A stretch of 64,000 nucleotides of DNA from an uncultured Pseudomonadales bacterium. Its GTDB lineage: Bacteria; Pseudomonadota; Gammaproteobacteria; Pseudomonadales; Azotimanducaceae. The position numbers were made by a program, and so were the translations under genes. Positions 8,287 to 17,178 of this stretch are shown here, one piece after another. Position 1 is the stretch's first letter. The number at the start of each line of letters is the position of its first letter. The stretch covers positions 3,713,617-3,777,616 of the forward strand of contig OX638346.1 of the NCBI GenBank assembly GCA_951813515.1. Reading direction: 5' to 3'. Under the pieces are notes generated by a model. It was not told the origin of the DNA and made no database searches. It was given only the letters and a program-made list of their open reading frames with translations.

Positions 8287-9945
8287 ATGTACCAATACCA
8301 AGATTTCGACCAGCGATTCATCGATGAACGCGTCGAACAGTACCGGGAACAGACCGAGCGATACCTTCGCGGCGAGCTGACCGACGAGCAGTTCCTGCAG
8401 CTTCGGCTGCGCAATGGACTTTATGTCCAACGCCTAGCGCCCATGCTGAGGGTCGCGATTCCATATGGGACGCTGTCATCGCGGCAACTGCGCGCGCTGG
8501 CCGAGATCTCGCGTCGCTACGACAAGGGCTACGGGCACCTAAGCACGCGCCAGAACATGCAGTTCAACTGGCCCGAACTCGAGTCGGTTCCGGACATCCT
8601 CGGCGACCTGGCGAAGGTCCAGATGCACGCCATCCAGACCAGCGGCAGCTGCATCCGCAACGTCACCACGGACCAGTTTGCAGGCGTTGCCGACGACGAG
8701 AGCGTCGATGCGCGCCCCTATTGCGAGATCATTCGCCAGTGGTCCACCCAGCATCCCGAGTTCGATTGGCTGCCCCGGAAGTTCAAAATCGCCCTCAACG
8801 GCGCCGCGTCGGATCGCGCCGCGATTCAAGTCCACGACATCGGCATACGCGTGGACCGGGATACTTCGGGCAACGTGACATTCGATTTCCTGGTCGGCGG
8901 TGGCCTTGGTCGCACGCCCGCCATAGCAAGTGTCATTCGGCGCGGACTGCCGGAGCCGCACCTCCTGACCTACCTGGAAGCGATCCTGAGGATCTACAAC
9001 CGCCACGGACGGCGCGACAACAAGTACAAGGCCCGCATCAAGATCCTCGTGCGCGCGATGACGCCCGAGGCCTTCGCCGAGCGCGTCGACCAGGAGTGGG
9101 CATATCTCAAGGATGGTCCAAGCACGCTGACCGCCGCCGAACTCGATCGCGTAAAGGCGTGCTTCGCCCCGCCCGACTATCCGGATCGCGACGATCAAAC
9201 GGCGCTGCTGGCGGAGCAACGCCTCAAGTCGCCGGACTTCAATAATTGGGTCCGGAACAACGTCTCCAGTCACAAGGTCGCAGGCTACGCGATAGCAACA
9301 TTGTCAACCAAGCACCCGGGCGTGCCATCGGGCGATGTCTCCGACGCACAAATGGAAGCGGTGGCGGACTGGGCGGACGAGTTCGGCTTCGGGGAGATAC
9401 GCATCAGTCACGAACAGAATTTCGTGCTTCCGGATGTCGCCCAGGACAACCTCTACGCGCTGTGGCAACGCGCCAGCGAGATGGCTCTTGCGACTCCGAA
9501 CGCCGGACTTCTGACGGATATAGTCTGCTGTCCGGGCGGGGATTACTGCTCGCTGGCCAACGCGAAGTCGATTCCCATCGCCCAGGCGATACAACAACGC
9601 TACGACGACTACGACTACCTGCACGACCTGGGGCCCATCGATCTCAACATCTCCGGCTGCATGAACGCCTGCGGCCACCATCATGTCGGCCACATTGGGA
9701 TCCTCGGCGTCGACAAGAAAGGCGCGGAGTTCTACCAGGTGTCGCTAGGCGGAGATGCAGGAGACGACGCGTCCCTGGGGCGGATCATCGGACCCTCGTT
9801 CGCCCGGGACGACGTGCCCCGGGTAATCGAGCAGATACTTGATGTTTACGTGAGCCGACGGATCGAAGAAGAACCGTTTCTCTCCTGTTTTCGCCGCATC
9901 GGCGTGCAGCCGTTCAAGGAGCGCGTCTATGCCGGTGCTCGTTAA
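8287..9945 (+). CDS. cysI: Sulfite reductase hemoprotein (CysI-type)
   Basis: A 552-residue nitrite/sulfite reductase that reduces sulfite to sulfide with a siroheme-[4Fe-4S] centre in assimilatory sulfur metabolism. The cluster/siroheme ligands are visible as C415 and C421 (CCPGGDYC) and C458 and C462 (SGCMNACGHHH). I chose ATG 8287 (MYQYQDFDQRF, the usual family start) over an in-frame GTG at 8278. No flavoprotein subunit (cysJ) is adjacent; the next gene is DUF934 and overlaps by 17 bases, the common arrangement in proteobacteria with this shorter CysI. The palindrome at 8230-8248 is a candidate operator. Confidence 0.93.
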   Translation: MYQYQDFDQRFIDERVEQYREQTERYLRGELTDEQFLQLRLRNGLYVQRLAPMLRVAIPYGTLSSRQLRALAEISRRYDKGYGHLSTRQNMQFNWPELESVPDILGDLAKVQMHAIQTSGSCIRNVTTDQFAGVADDESVDARPYCEIIRQWSTQHPEFDWLPRKFKIALNGAASDRAAIQVHDIGIRVDRDTSGNVTFDFLVGGGLGRTPAIASVIRRGLPEPHLLTYLEAILRIYNRHGRRDNKYKARIKILVRAMTPEAFAERVDQEWAYLKDGPSTLTAAELDRVKACFAPPDYPDRDDQTALLAEQRLKSPDFNNWVRNNVSSHKVAGYAIATLSTKHPGVPSGDVSDAQMEAVADWADEFGFGEIRISHEQNFVLPDVAQDNLYALWQRASEMALATPNAGLLTDIVCCPGGDYCSLANAKSIPIAQAIQQRYDDYDYLHDLGPIDLNISGCMNACGHHHVGHIGILGVDKKGAEFYQVSLGGDAGDDASLGRIIGPSFARDDVPRVIEQILDVYVSRRIEEEPFLSCFRRIGVQPFKERVYAGAR

Positions 9946-10450
9946 GAATCTCGAAATCGTCGACGATCCCTGGACGCTGATTGACTCGTCCGACAAGGGC
10001 GATCCCGTACCGGGCGAGGGATCGATCCTTTCCTTTGAGCATTGGACCTCCCGGGCGCACGCAACGACCGAAACATGCGTCCGCTCACTTCGGTCTCCCG
10101 GGGTGGGATTCTGGGTGGACGGCGAGGTCGATGTCGAACGGGTCTGCGACCACCTTGATGGCGCGTCACTCGTGGCGGTGAAGTTTCGGGCATTCGCCGA
10201 CGGTCGTGGCCTGTCGCTTGGCGTGCTGCTACGTTCCCGCTGCGGCTTCACGGGAGAATTGCGGGCGTTCGGAGATATTCTGCCCGACCTTGCGCAATAC
10301 CTGCACCGCTCCGGTTTCAACGCCTTCGTCGTCGAAAATCACCGGGCCGCCGAGGTCGCCATCGCCTCAATACAATCGATCACGGACCACTACCAGGCGT
10401 CCGCGCTGCAGCCGGAACCCGCTTTCCGGAGAATCAGCGCGCGAGGTTGA
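9929..10450 (+). CDS. DUF934 protein linked to sulfite reduction
   Basis: A 173-residue cytoplasmic protein of the DUF934 family, which in many proteobacteria lies immediately after cysI and is annotated as a probable oxidoreductase in sulfite reduction. The core features are the central VAVKFRAFADGRGLSLGVLLR segment and a following FTGELRAFGDILPDLAQYLHRSGFNAF block. It starts inside the cysI 3' end (17-base overlap), so translation is probably coupled. Its biochemical role is not established; an accessory or electron-transfer function is inferred from gene context only. Confidence 0.85.
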   Translation: MPVLVKNLEIVDDPWTLIDSSDKGDPVPGEGSILSFEHWTSRAHATTETCVRSLRSPGVGFWVDGEVDVERVCDHLDGASLVAVKFRAFADGRGLSLGVLLRSRCGFTGELRAFGDILPDLAQYLHRSGFNAFVVENHRAAEVAIASIQSITDHYQASALQPEPAFRRISARG

Positions 10451-10627
10451 GCCTTGCCGGTTCGCGTCCCGCAGGTTGGCGTTCCGCATCGACAGGCGGC
10501 TGCCAGCGTGTTCCACTAACCCCCACCGATTGCTTGTGCGATGCACGTGCCCCACGGCCGGCGCTCGGCGCTCATCGACCATGCAACAATAGTCCCTGGT
10601 CACTCGCGTTCCCTGAGAAGTCGTTCC

Positions 10628-11800
10628 ATGGAAACTGGCATCATCGAGTCGTTCTTTCTCATTTTTGCCGGCGCGGCAGTGCTGGCAACGGTGGCCCTGT
10701 TCACGCGTCAGCCCCTGTTGGTGGCCTACATGGCCATCGGTGTGCTGCTCGGCCCGCACGGCTTCGCCTGGATACCCAATGCCGAGTTCATCAACGACAT
10801 CGGACATATCGGCATCATCTTCCTGCTCTTCCTGGTGGGCCTCGACCTGCCGCCGGCCAAGCTGCGAAACATGCTCGGCGCATCCATCGTTACCGCCCTG
10901 GTCAGCACGGCCATATTCTTCGCCCTCGGCTTCGTCACGCTGTGGAGCTTTGGCTTTGACTGGCCGGAGGCCCTGGTGGCAGGCATCGCCTGCGTCTTCT
11001 CCAGCACCATCATCGGGATCAAGATGCTGCCGACGACGGCACTGCATCATCGGCACATCGGCGAGATCGTCATCAGTCTTCTGCTCATTCAGGACCTGCT
11101 GGCAATCGTCGCGCTACTCGCCCTCGCAGGCGTCAGCGGAGGCCAGGAACATCTGGTCCTGGGTCATCCCCTGTTGGTCGTCGCGGCCTTTCCAGTGATC
11201 GCTGGCGGCGCGTTCCTCGGCATCAAGTTCATCATCAATCCCCTGCTGGCCCGATTCGATGCCTTCAACGAGTTCATTTTCCTGCTTGTCATCGGCTGGT
11301 GCCTGGCGGTTGCAACGGTATCCCACCTGGTCGGCATGTCTCTTGAAGTCGGCGCCATCATCGCCGGGGTCGCGCTCGCGAGTTCACCCATCGCGCAGTT
11401 CATCACGGACACTCTGCGCCCCTTGCGAGACTTCTTTCTTATTCTCTTCTTCTTCTCCGTTGGCGCGGCCATCGATCCGGCCGTGCTGGCGAAGGTCGTG
11501 TGGCCTGCGCTGTGCCTCGGTGGCGCCATGCTCGTGTTGAAACCTCCGGTCTTCCGTTGGCTCCTGGCATGGCAGGGAGAATCGCGCGAAACATCGTGGG
11601 AAGTCGGCTGCCGCCTCGGACAAGCGAGCGAATTCTCCCTCTTGGTGACAACGGTGGCGCTCAGCGGCGCACTCATCGGCGGAGAGGCGGCCCATGTGAT
11701 CCAGGGCGCGACGGTGCTGACCCTCGTCGCATCGACCTACCTGGTGATCTTCAGATACCCGAGTCCGATCGCGGTGTCCGAAAAGCTTCGCCGGGACTGA
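10628..11800 (+). CDS. CPA2-family cation/proton antiporter
   Basis: A 390-residue integral membrane antiporter of the Kef/GerN type (sodium/hydrogen exchanger family), exchanging Na+ or K+ for protons across the inner membrane. The whole protein is a run of hydrophobic segments, beginning IIESFFLIFAGAAVLATVAL. The LLFLVGLDLPPAKL block and the FSSTIIGIKML block are family hallmarks. It ends shortly after the last membrane segment and lacks the cytoplasmic TrkA-N nucleotide-binding domain of KefB/KefC, so it is probably not glutathione-gated. ATG 10628 follows GAGAAG; in-frame codons upstream are not membrane-like. The substrate ion cannot be determined here. Confidence 0.88.
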   Translation: METGIIESFFLIFAGAAVLATVALFTRQPLLVAYMAIGVLLGPHGFAWIPNAEFINDIGHIGIIFLLFLVGLDLPPAKLRNMLGASIVTALVSTAIFFALGFVTLWSFGFDWPEALVAGIACVFSSTIIGIKMLPTTALHHRHIGEIVISLLLIQDLLAIVALLALAGVSGGQEHLVLGHPLLVVAAFPVIAGGAFLGIKFIINPLLARFDAFNEFIFLLVIGWCLAVATVSHLVGMSLEVGAIIAGVALASSPIAQFITDTLRPLRDFFLILFFFSVGAAIDPAVLAKVVWPALCLGGAMLVLKPPVFRWLLAWQGESRETSWEVGCRLGQASEFSLLVTTVALSGALIGGEAAHVIQGATVLTLVASTYLVIFRYPSPIAVSEKLRRD

Positions 11801-11812
11801 GGGCCTGAGCGA

Positions 11813-12805
11813 CTAATCGTCGAGCTGCAAGACGCCGCGTCCAACCATCTCCCCGGCGAGGATGCGGTCTATGCCGGCGGACAGTTCCTCCAGTCGCATG
11901 GGCCTTTTCAGGGTATCCAGGCCATCGATCTTCCAATCCCCGCCCAGCTTTCGCCACAGGGCAGTCTTGCGTTCAATCGGAAGTTCAACCGAGTCGATTC
12001 CCAGCAGGTTCACGTGGCGCAGGATGAACGGCAACACGGTGGCGGGAATCATCGGCGATGCCACCAGGCCGCATGCAGCCAGGCTTGCACCGTACCTGAG
12101 CGATTTCACCGCGTTGAACAGGATATCCCCGCCGACGGTATCCACGACGCCGCCCCACGTCTCCCTCAGCAACGGTCGGTTGGCGCCGTCCAGCGCCGCC
12201 TCGCGATCGACGATCTCGGTCGCGCCGATGTCGCGCAGGAATCCATGCTGGTGAGCTTTCCCGGTCACCGCATGCACCGTGTATCCAAGTTGGCTGAGGA
12301 GCATCACGGCGACTGAACCGACGCCTCCGGTCGCCCCCGTGACCAGCACGGGTCCACCCGACGGCGTCATGCCGAAAGTCTCGAGCTTATCCACGCTCAA
12401 GGCTGCGGTGAACCCCGCTGTGCCCAGAATCATGCTCTGTTCGAGGCTCAGGCCCGTCGGCAACGGCGTCGCCCACCCTGCCGGGATGCGAATACGCTGA
12501 CCAAAGCCGCCCGGGGTGTTCATGCCCAGATCGAAACCTATCGCGACGACTTCGTCGCCAGGACCGAACGCGTCAACCGACGACTCAAGCACGACGCCAG
12601 CGGCGTCTATGCCCGGGGTATGAGGATAGTTGCGCGTCACGCCAGGTTGCCCCGTCGCCGACAGGCCGTCCTTGTAGTTCAGCGACGAATACCGCACCTC
12701 CACCAGCAGGTCGCCCGCAGGGAGTTCGTCCACATCGCGGGAGATGATCGACCTGGCAAACGCGTCGTCGGCCTTTTCGATCCAGAACGCCCTGAATGCG
12801 CTCAC
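11813..12805 (-). CDS. acuI: Acryloyl-CoA reductase AcuI/YhdH family
   Basis: A 330-residue medium-chain zinc-less alcohol dehydrogenase/quinone oxidoreductase of the YhdH/AcuI group. These enzymes reduce acryloyl-CoA to propionyl-CoA with NADPH, detoxifying acrylate formed from DMSP or 3-hydroxypropionate. The N-terminal SSLNYKDGLSATG, the PGIDAAG block and the nucleotide-binding VTGATGGVGSVAVMLL (about residue 150) are characteristic. It starts with GTG directly after the sohB stop (TGA-GTG), implying coupling. No DMSP lyase is visible in the window, so acrylate detoxification is a family-based suggestion. Confidence 0.85.
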   Translation of the reverse strand: MSAFRAFWIEKADDAFARSIISRDVDELPAGDLLVEVRYSSLNYKDGLSATGQPGVTRNYPHTPGIDAAGVVLESSVDAFGPGDEVVAIGFDLGMNTPGGFGQRIRIPAGWATPLPTGLSLEQSMILGTAGFTAALSVDKLETFGMTPSGGPVLVTGATGGVGSVAVMLLSQLGYTVHAVTGKAHQHGFLRDIGATEIVDREAALDGANRPLLRETWGGVVDTVGGDILFNAVKSLRYGASLAACGLVASPMIPATVLPFILRHVNLLGIDSVELPIERKTALWRKLGGDWKIDGLDTLKRPMRLEELSAGIDRILAGEMVGRGVLQLDD

Positions 12806-13804
12806 TCAGAACCTCCCCAAAATCTGATCGATAGACCTGTTCACCGCCGCTGCAAATTGCCGCGCAAGCCGGTCGATCGGCTTCTCCGGCACGATCCAGC
12901 GGACCTCGAAGACATCCCTTTCGTCACAGGCGGCGACCAGGTATTCGTCGGACGTGCAGAGCTCATCCACGAGTTTTCGCTCGATGGCCCGCTGCCCGTA
13001 CCAGGCTTCACCCGTGCCGACGGCGTCGAGATCGACGTCCGGCCGATGGTCGCCGACAAATGACTTGAACAGGGCGTGAACATCCTCGATCTCCTCCTGA
13101 AGCTTGGCGCGCCCGCTGTCCGTGTTCTGGCCCAGGACGGTCAGCGTCCGTTTGTATTCACCGGCGGTCAGCAATTCGACGTCGACATCGCGTTTCTTCA
13201 GGAACCGGTGAATGTTCGGCAATTGGGCCACCACCCCGATCGAGCCAACGATCGCAAACGGGGCCGTAACGATCCTGTCCGCCACCGAGGCCATCATGTA
13301 GCCGCCGCTGGCCGCCACCTTGTCGATTGCGGCCACCAGCCGGATACCCTTTTCCTTGACCCTGGAAAGCTGCGATGCCGCAAGGCCGTACGCATGGACC
13401 AGCCCCCCTGCGCTCTCGATCCTGACGACGACCTCATCGCCTTCCTGGGCACTGGTCAGGATCGCAGTGATCTCGTTCGTAAGGCAATCGAGTTGCGACG
13501 CCATGATATCGCCCTTGAAGTTCACGACGAATACCCGGCTGCGACCCGACTCCGTCTTCCGCTCGCGCTTGTGCTCCTTGTTCTCTTTCCGGCTCAGTTT
13601 CCTGCGCCGTGCGGCGGGCGTTACCGCGTGCTGTACCGCGCTGCGCAACGACCGCAAACGGTCATTGATACGAACCACCTGTATGCGGCCTTCAGGCGGA
13701 CGGTGACTGCGGCGCGCTCCCGCAGCCGCGATGATCACGAGCAGCGCCGCAATGATCGTCACCGCCTTCGCGAGGAAGCTCAGGTAGTCGAACACGTATT
13801 CCAT
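12806..13804 (-). CDS. sohB: Inner-membrane S49 peptidase SohB
   Basis: A 332-residue signal-peptide-peptidase-family protease. One N-terminal membrane segment (about 10-28) precedes a charged linker. The S49 protease domain (about 95-320) carries the catalytic Ser in KVAASGGYMMA (about 165) and the general-base Lys in GEYKRTL (about 217). E. coli SohB (349 residues) is a multicopy suppressor of htrA defects, so a role in envelope protein quality control is likely. It is the first gene of a two-gene unit with acuI and is divergent from the SCP2-like gene with 58 bp between starts. Confidence 0.92.
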   Translation of the reverse strand: MEYVFDYLSFLAKAVTIIAALLVIIAAAGARRSHRPPEGRIQVVRINDRLRSLRSAVQHAVTPAARRRKLSRKENKEHKRERKTESGRSRVFVVNFKGDIMASQLDCLTNEITAILTSAQEGDEVVVRIESAGGLVHAYGLAASQLSRVKEKGIRLVAAIDKVAASGGYMMASVADRIVTAPFAIVGSIGVVAQLPNIHRFLKKRDVDVELLTAGEYKRTLTVLGQNTDSGRAKLQEEIEDVHALFKSFVGDHRPDVDLDAVGTGEAWYGQRAIERKLVDELCTSDEYLVAACDERDVFEVRWIVPEKPIDRLARQFAAAVNRSIDQILGRF

Positions 13805-13862
13805 GAGGGATTCGCAAACGCACGGGGAGGCGGGCTAATCTACCACAAGAGGACGAACGGCC

Positions 13863-14180
13863 ATGGAACAGAACCAACTGGCGCAGGAACTGCAAGCTCG
13901 CTACCGCGGCGCGGCCGCAACCGGACACGACCTTCATGTCGCCTTCGCCATTGCGGACAGACCACCGCTGGTATGCCGCATGCGCGAATCAGGCATTGTC
14001 TTCGATACCGGTTTCAAGCCCGAAGCGACCTTCTACTTCGATTCGGAGGACACGCTGTTGTCGATTCTGGGGGGAGGCGGGGACTTCGTCCGCGCTTTCA
14101 TGCGCGGCGCTTTCCGCAGCGACGGACACATCACGCTCACATTCATATTGCTGATGGCCTTCCAGGCGGGCGGCACCTAG
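13863..14180 (+). CDS. Small SCP2 sterol-carrier-fold protein
   Basis: A 105-residue cytoplasmic protein resembling the SCP2 sterol-binding fold. The central VFDTGFKPEATFYFDSEDTLLSILGG and the C-terminal FVRAFMRGAFRSDGHITLTF match the pattern of lipid-carrier domains (substrate groove followed by a G-x-x-x-G-D-G-H-like strand). Its ATG follows AAGAGGA at good spacing. It is monocistronic, divergent from sohB and convergent with nudC. The ligand is unknown. The fold call is by pattern, not alignment. Confidence 0.6.
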   Translation: MEQNQLAQELQARYRGAAATGHDLHVAFAIADRPPLVCRMRESGIVFDTGFKPEATFYFDSEDTLLSILGGGGDFVRAFMRGAFRSDGHITLTFILLMAFQAGGT

Positions 14181-14204
14181 TGTCGTCACCCTGCGGGGTG
14201 TCTT

Positions 14205-15059
14205 CTACTGGTCGGGACGACCGTTGGCCTCGCTCCTTTCCCTGACGAAAGCGTCGATAAGCCATGCGGAGATCGCCTTGGGCGTTGGCGTGCTCGGGCG
14301 CTCGGCGTAGTGGAACCACCGTGCCTCGTCGATCTCTTCCTCCTGGCAAACGATGTCGCCGCCGGCATAGTCCGCGTGGAAGCCAAGCATCAGCGAGTTG
14401 GGGAACGGCCACGGTTGACTGCCCATGTAACGCAGCCCGGACACGGTGAGGCCCACTTCCTCGAATACCTCGCGATGGACCGCCTGCTCGATGGATTCAC
14501 CGGGCTCGACAAAACCGGCAATCGTGCTGTACGTGCCATGCCTCCATCGGGCGTTGCGCGCCAACAGCATTTCGTCCTCCTTGCGCACCAGGACGATGAT
14601 GCTCGGGGACAGCCTGGGATAGTTGAGCAGTCCGCAGCGAGGGCATTCCTTCGCTCGGTCGACCCGGTGATTGCGGGTCGCCGCACCGCAACGCCCGCAG
14701 AATCGATGCGTCCTATGCCAGTCGACGATCTGCTTGGCGCGACCCGCAAGGTAGAAAAACGCCGAATCGACTCGCTCCAGCCAGTCCCGCAACCCGACGG
14801 TGGCGAAACCTTCCGGAACCGTGCCATCGATAACCAACGCGTAGCAGGATCTCCCCTCCCAGCGTCCGAGATAGTGCTTGAACGACACCTCGACGTCGAA
14901 CCAGCGAAACTCATCCCGCGTCACGGCCCTCGGAATTCCAGCCTCGCTGACACAGACGATCCGCTCTCCGATGAAGGTGAAATAAAGCGCGTCATCGGTT
15001 TCCGCACCCGCCGGAGCAGATACGAAGGACTCGAATGCGTCGGGCTCAATCGGCCACAT
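14205..15059 (-). CDS. nudC: NAD+ diphosphatase / NAD-RNA decapping NudC
   Basis: A 284-residue NudC that hydrolyses NADH to NMNH and AMP and removes NAD caps from RNA 5' ends. The zinc ribbon is CGRCG...CPRCG (about 130-155), the Nudix box is GFVEPGESIEQAVHREVFEEVGL-like with all acidic residues (about 190-212), and the NADH-specific SQPWPFPNS follows at about 223. I chose ATG 15059, which has GGAGA 9 bases upstream. The frame stays open a further 540 bases, but that stretch is antisense to the next gene and not NudC-like. Confidence 0.92.
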   Translation of the reverse strand: MWPIEPDAFESFVSAPAGAETDDALYFTFIGERIVCVSEAGIPRAVTRDEFRWFDVEVSFKHYLGRWEGRSCYALVIDGTVPEGFATVGLRDWLERVDSAFFYLAGRAKQIVDWHRTHRFCGRCGAATRNHRVDRAKECPRCGLLNYPRLSPSIIVLVRKEDEMLLARNARWRHGTYSTIAGFVEPGESIEQAVHREVFEEVGLTVSGLRYMGSQPWPFPNSLMLGFHADYAGGDIVCQEEEIDEARWFHYAERPSTPTPKAISAWLIDAFVRERSEANGRPDQ

Positions 15060-15327
15060 CGCTGGTTGTCTCCGGCCATAAAAGGAGGCAACTATAAACC
15101 AACACTCCTCCCGGCCAGCCCGCATCTTCTGGATCTCCTGGACTTTCACCGCGCGTCCCTCGTTCTTGAGGAATAGGATATCGCCGTATGCACGGAGCAG
15201 CCCACAACTTGCCGCGGTCGAGCAAAGGCGCCGGTCTCGGGAACACCGGCCGGTATCCGGGTTCGAGTGCACGACGGCGGCACCGCAGGCCGCACCTCCA
15301 CTTCCCAACCGATCACGGTGCCGCGCA

Positions 15328-16203
15328 GTGAAGGGCCTTCTGCGCGAGCCATTGCTGCACTTCCTGCTTGTCGGAGCTGCACTGTTCCTGGCGTTCGAGT
15401 GGGCGGGGAATGGCGATACCGCAAGTGACGACGAAATACGCGTCGATCGAGCTGCCCTCGTGCAGTTCCTGGCATACCGCGATCCCCGCCTCAACGTGGA
15501 CTCGGCCGCAGAGACACTTGAAGCGATGACCGGCGAACGACGCGAAACGCTGATCGAGGAGTACGTTCGGGAAGAAGTGCTCTTCCGCCAGGCGCGAGCC
15601 ATGGGTCTCGATTCCTACGACTATGTCGGCCGGCGTCGCCTGATCACGCAGCTCGACTACATCAACCGCGAATTCATGGAAACCACCCTGGCGTTTTCGG
15701 AGGACGAGGTACGGGACTTCTACGAGGGGAATGGGGACCGCTACTTTGTGCCGACCAAGATCACGTTCACGCACGTATATTTCAGCTCGGACAGCCGCGG
15801 GGAGAACGCAAAGTCGCTCGCCGATCTGAAGCTGGAGGAACTCAACGAAAACGCAGTGCCGTTTCATGCCGGCCCATCGCAGGGCGACGTATTCCTCTAC
15901 CACAAGAACTACGTTGCCCGGGAAGCGGCGGAAATAGCTTCCCATTTCGGCGCCGGCTTTGCAGAGGCCGTCTTCGCGCAGGCGCCGTCGGAACGCTGGA
16001 CCGGACCCATCGCCTCCGAGTACGGCTACCACCTCGTCATGGTTTCGTCGCGCAAACCCGGCCATTCGCCGCCGCTCGCGGAAGTCCGTCAACGCGTCAT
16101 CCAGGACCTGATGTCCGAACGCATCCGCCTGGAACTGGAGAACTACTACCGGGACGCGCGAGGCGCCTACGACATTGTTGTCGACCTCGAGGCGCCACCG
16201 TGA
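15328..16203 (+). CDS. Parvulin-type peptidyl-prolyl isomerase
   Basis: A 291-residue membrane-anchored or periplasmic PpiC/SurA-like protein. Starting at GTG 15328 gives the N-terminal hydrophobic anchor LLHFLLVGAALFLAF. A SurA-N-like helical region follows, with RREtLIEEYVREEVLFRQARAMGL (about 80-105), then a degenerate rotamase region ending in GPIASEYGYHLVMV (about 235). Parvulins of this type are often encoded with a HupE/UreJ-like membrane protein, as here: the stop overlaps the start of the HupE gene. The upstream in-frame codons (to 15166) have no membrane or domain character. Folding or stabilisation of an exported metal-related protein is an inference from this pairing. Confidence 0.8.
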   Translation: MKGLLREPLLHFLLVGAALFLAFEWAGNGDTASDDEIRVDRAALVQFLAYRDPRLNVDSAAETLEAMTGERRETLIEEYVREEVLFRQARAMGLDSYDYVGRRRLITQLDYINREFMETTLAFSEDEVRDFYEGNGDRYFVPTKITFTHVYFSSDSRGENAKSLADLKLEELNENAVPFHAGPSQGDVFLYHKNYVAREAAEIASHFGAGFAEAVFAQAPSERWTGPIASEYGYHLVMVSSRKPGHSPPLAEVRQRVIQDLMSERIRLELENYYRDARGAYDIVVDLEAPP

Positions 16204-17153
16204 GGTTCCTTGCGAGCCTCCTGTGCGTCCTGGCCGCATCGCTCGCGGCCGCCGATGACCTGCGGCCCCTGGTGGTGGAAATCAACGAGCACACCGATCA
16301 CCGGTATCTGCTGCGGATCAGGACGCCGCCGCAGGTCCTGCCCAACAACGTCCCCCAGGTCGTGTTTCCCCAGACATGCAGCATCGGCGAATCGACCCGC
16401 GGCCCGACCCTGATCGCATGCGTCGACCCGCCCCATGGCGCCGAACTCTCTATCCGCTATCCCCGCCACGAGGTGGCCAACCCCACCGTGGTCCGGGTGA
16501 ATCTCGAAACGGGAGAAAGCCACACGATGGCTCTGTCATCGGGGGTACGGTCATTCAGGATGCCGGGGCCAGAGGACGTCGTTTCGGTCGCCAGGCAGTA
16601 CCTGTGGCTCGGAGCGGAACACATCTGGATCGGGTTCGACCACCTGCTTTTCCTCGTCTGTCTCATCTGGATCGCCCGGACCTGGAAGCGCATCGTGATC
16701 ACGATCACGGGCTTTACCCTGGCGCATTCGGTCACGCTTGCCCTGTCCGCGCTCGAGGTCGTCCGGCTGCCCGTGCCGCCCATCGAAGCTGTGATCGCAC
16801 TCAGCGTGCTGTTCCTCGCGAGCGAAGTGACCAGAGGTCCCCGCCAAAACCTGACCTGGCGTTACCCGATAGCGGTGTCCAGCGCCTTCGGGCTGCTCCA
16901 CGGGCTCGGATTCGCTGCCGTGCTCAACGAGATCGGTCTGCCGCCGGTCGAAGTCGTTACGGGACTCGTGTTCTTCAACGTGGGTGTCGAGATCGGCCAG
17001 GTGATTTTCGCCCTGGGGGTCGTTCTTCTCATTCGGGCGTCCATCTGGATAGCTGGAGAGACGGTTCTTCAGCGGGGGCACGTCGTGGCGGGGTACGCGG
17101 TCGGCTGCATCGCCGCCTACTGGCTCATCGAACGGTTGGCCGGTTATGCGTGA
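16200..17153 (+). CDS. HupE/UreJ-family membrane protein
   Basis: A 317-residue protein with a cleavable-looking signal peptide (MRFLASLLCVLAASLAAA), a periplasmic domain of about 110 residues, and a C-terminal membrane domain. The latter has the HupE/UreJ signature HIWIGFDHLLFL (about 140) plus HGLGFA and about six hydrophobic segments. Relatives with a bare membrane domain are associated with nickel or cobalt uptake; the version with the extra N-terminal domain is of unknown function. The GTG start overlaps the TGA of the parvulin gene, so the two are likely co-translated. Confidence 0.8.
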   Translation: MRFLASLLCVLAASLAAADDLRPLVVEINEHTDHRYLLRIRTPPQVLPNNVPQVVFPQTCSIGESTRGPTLIACVDPPHGAELSIRYPRHEVANPTVVRVNLETGESHTMALSSGVRSFRMPGPEDVVSVARQYLWLGAEHIWIGFDHLLFLVCLIWIARTWKRIVITITGFTLAHSVTLALSALEVVRLPVPPIEAVIALSVLFLASEVTRGPRQNLTWRYPIAVSSAFGLLHGLGFAAVLNEIGLPPVEVVTGLVFFNVGVEIGQVIFALGVVLLIRASIWIAGETVLQRGHVVAGYAVGCIAAYWLIERLAGYA

Positions 17154-17178
17154 AGCCTTTGCGCGAGGAGAGCCGTTC

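Noticed and set aside
13076..14245. A 389-codon + strand frame across sohB and the SCP2-like gene
   Set aside because: It is antisense to sohB and out of frame with the small SCP2-like gene, which has its own ribosome binding site.
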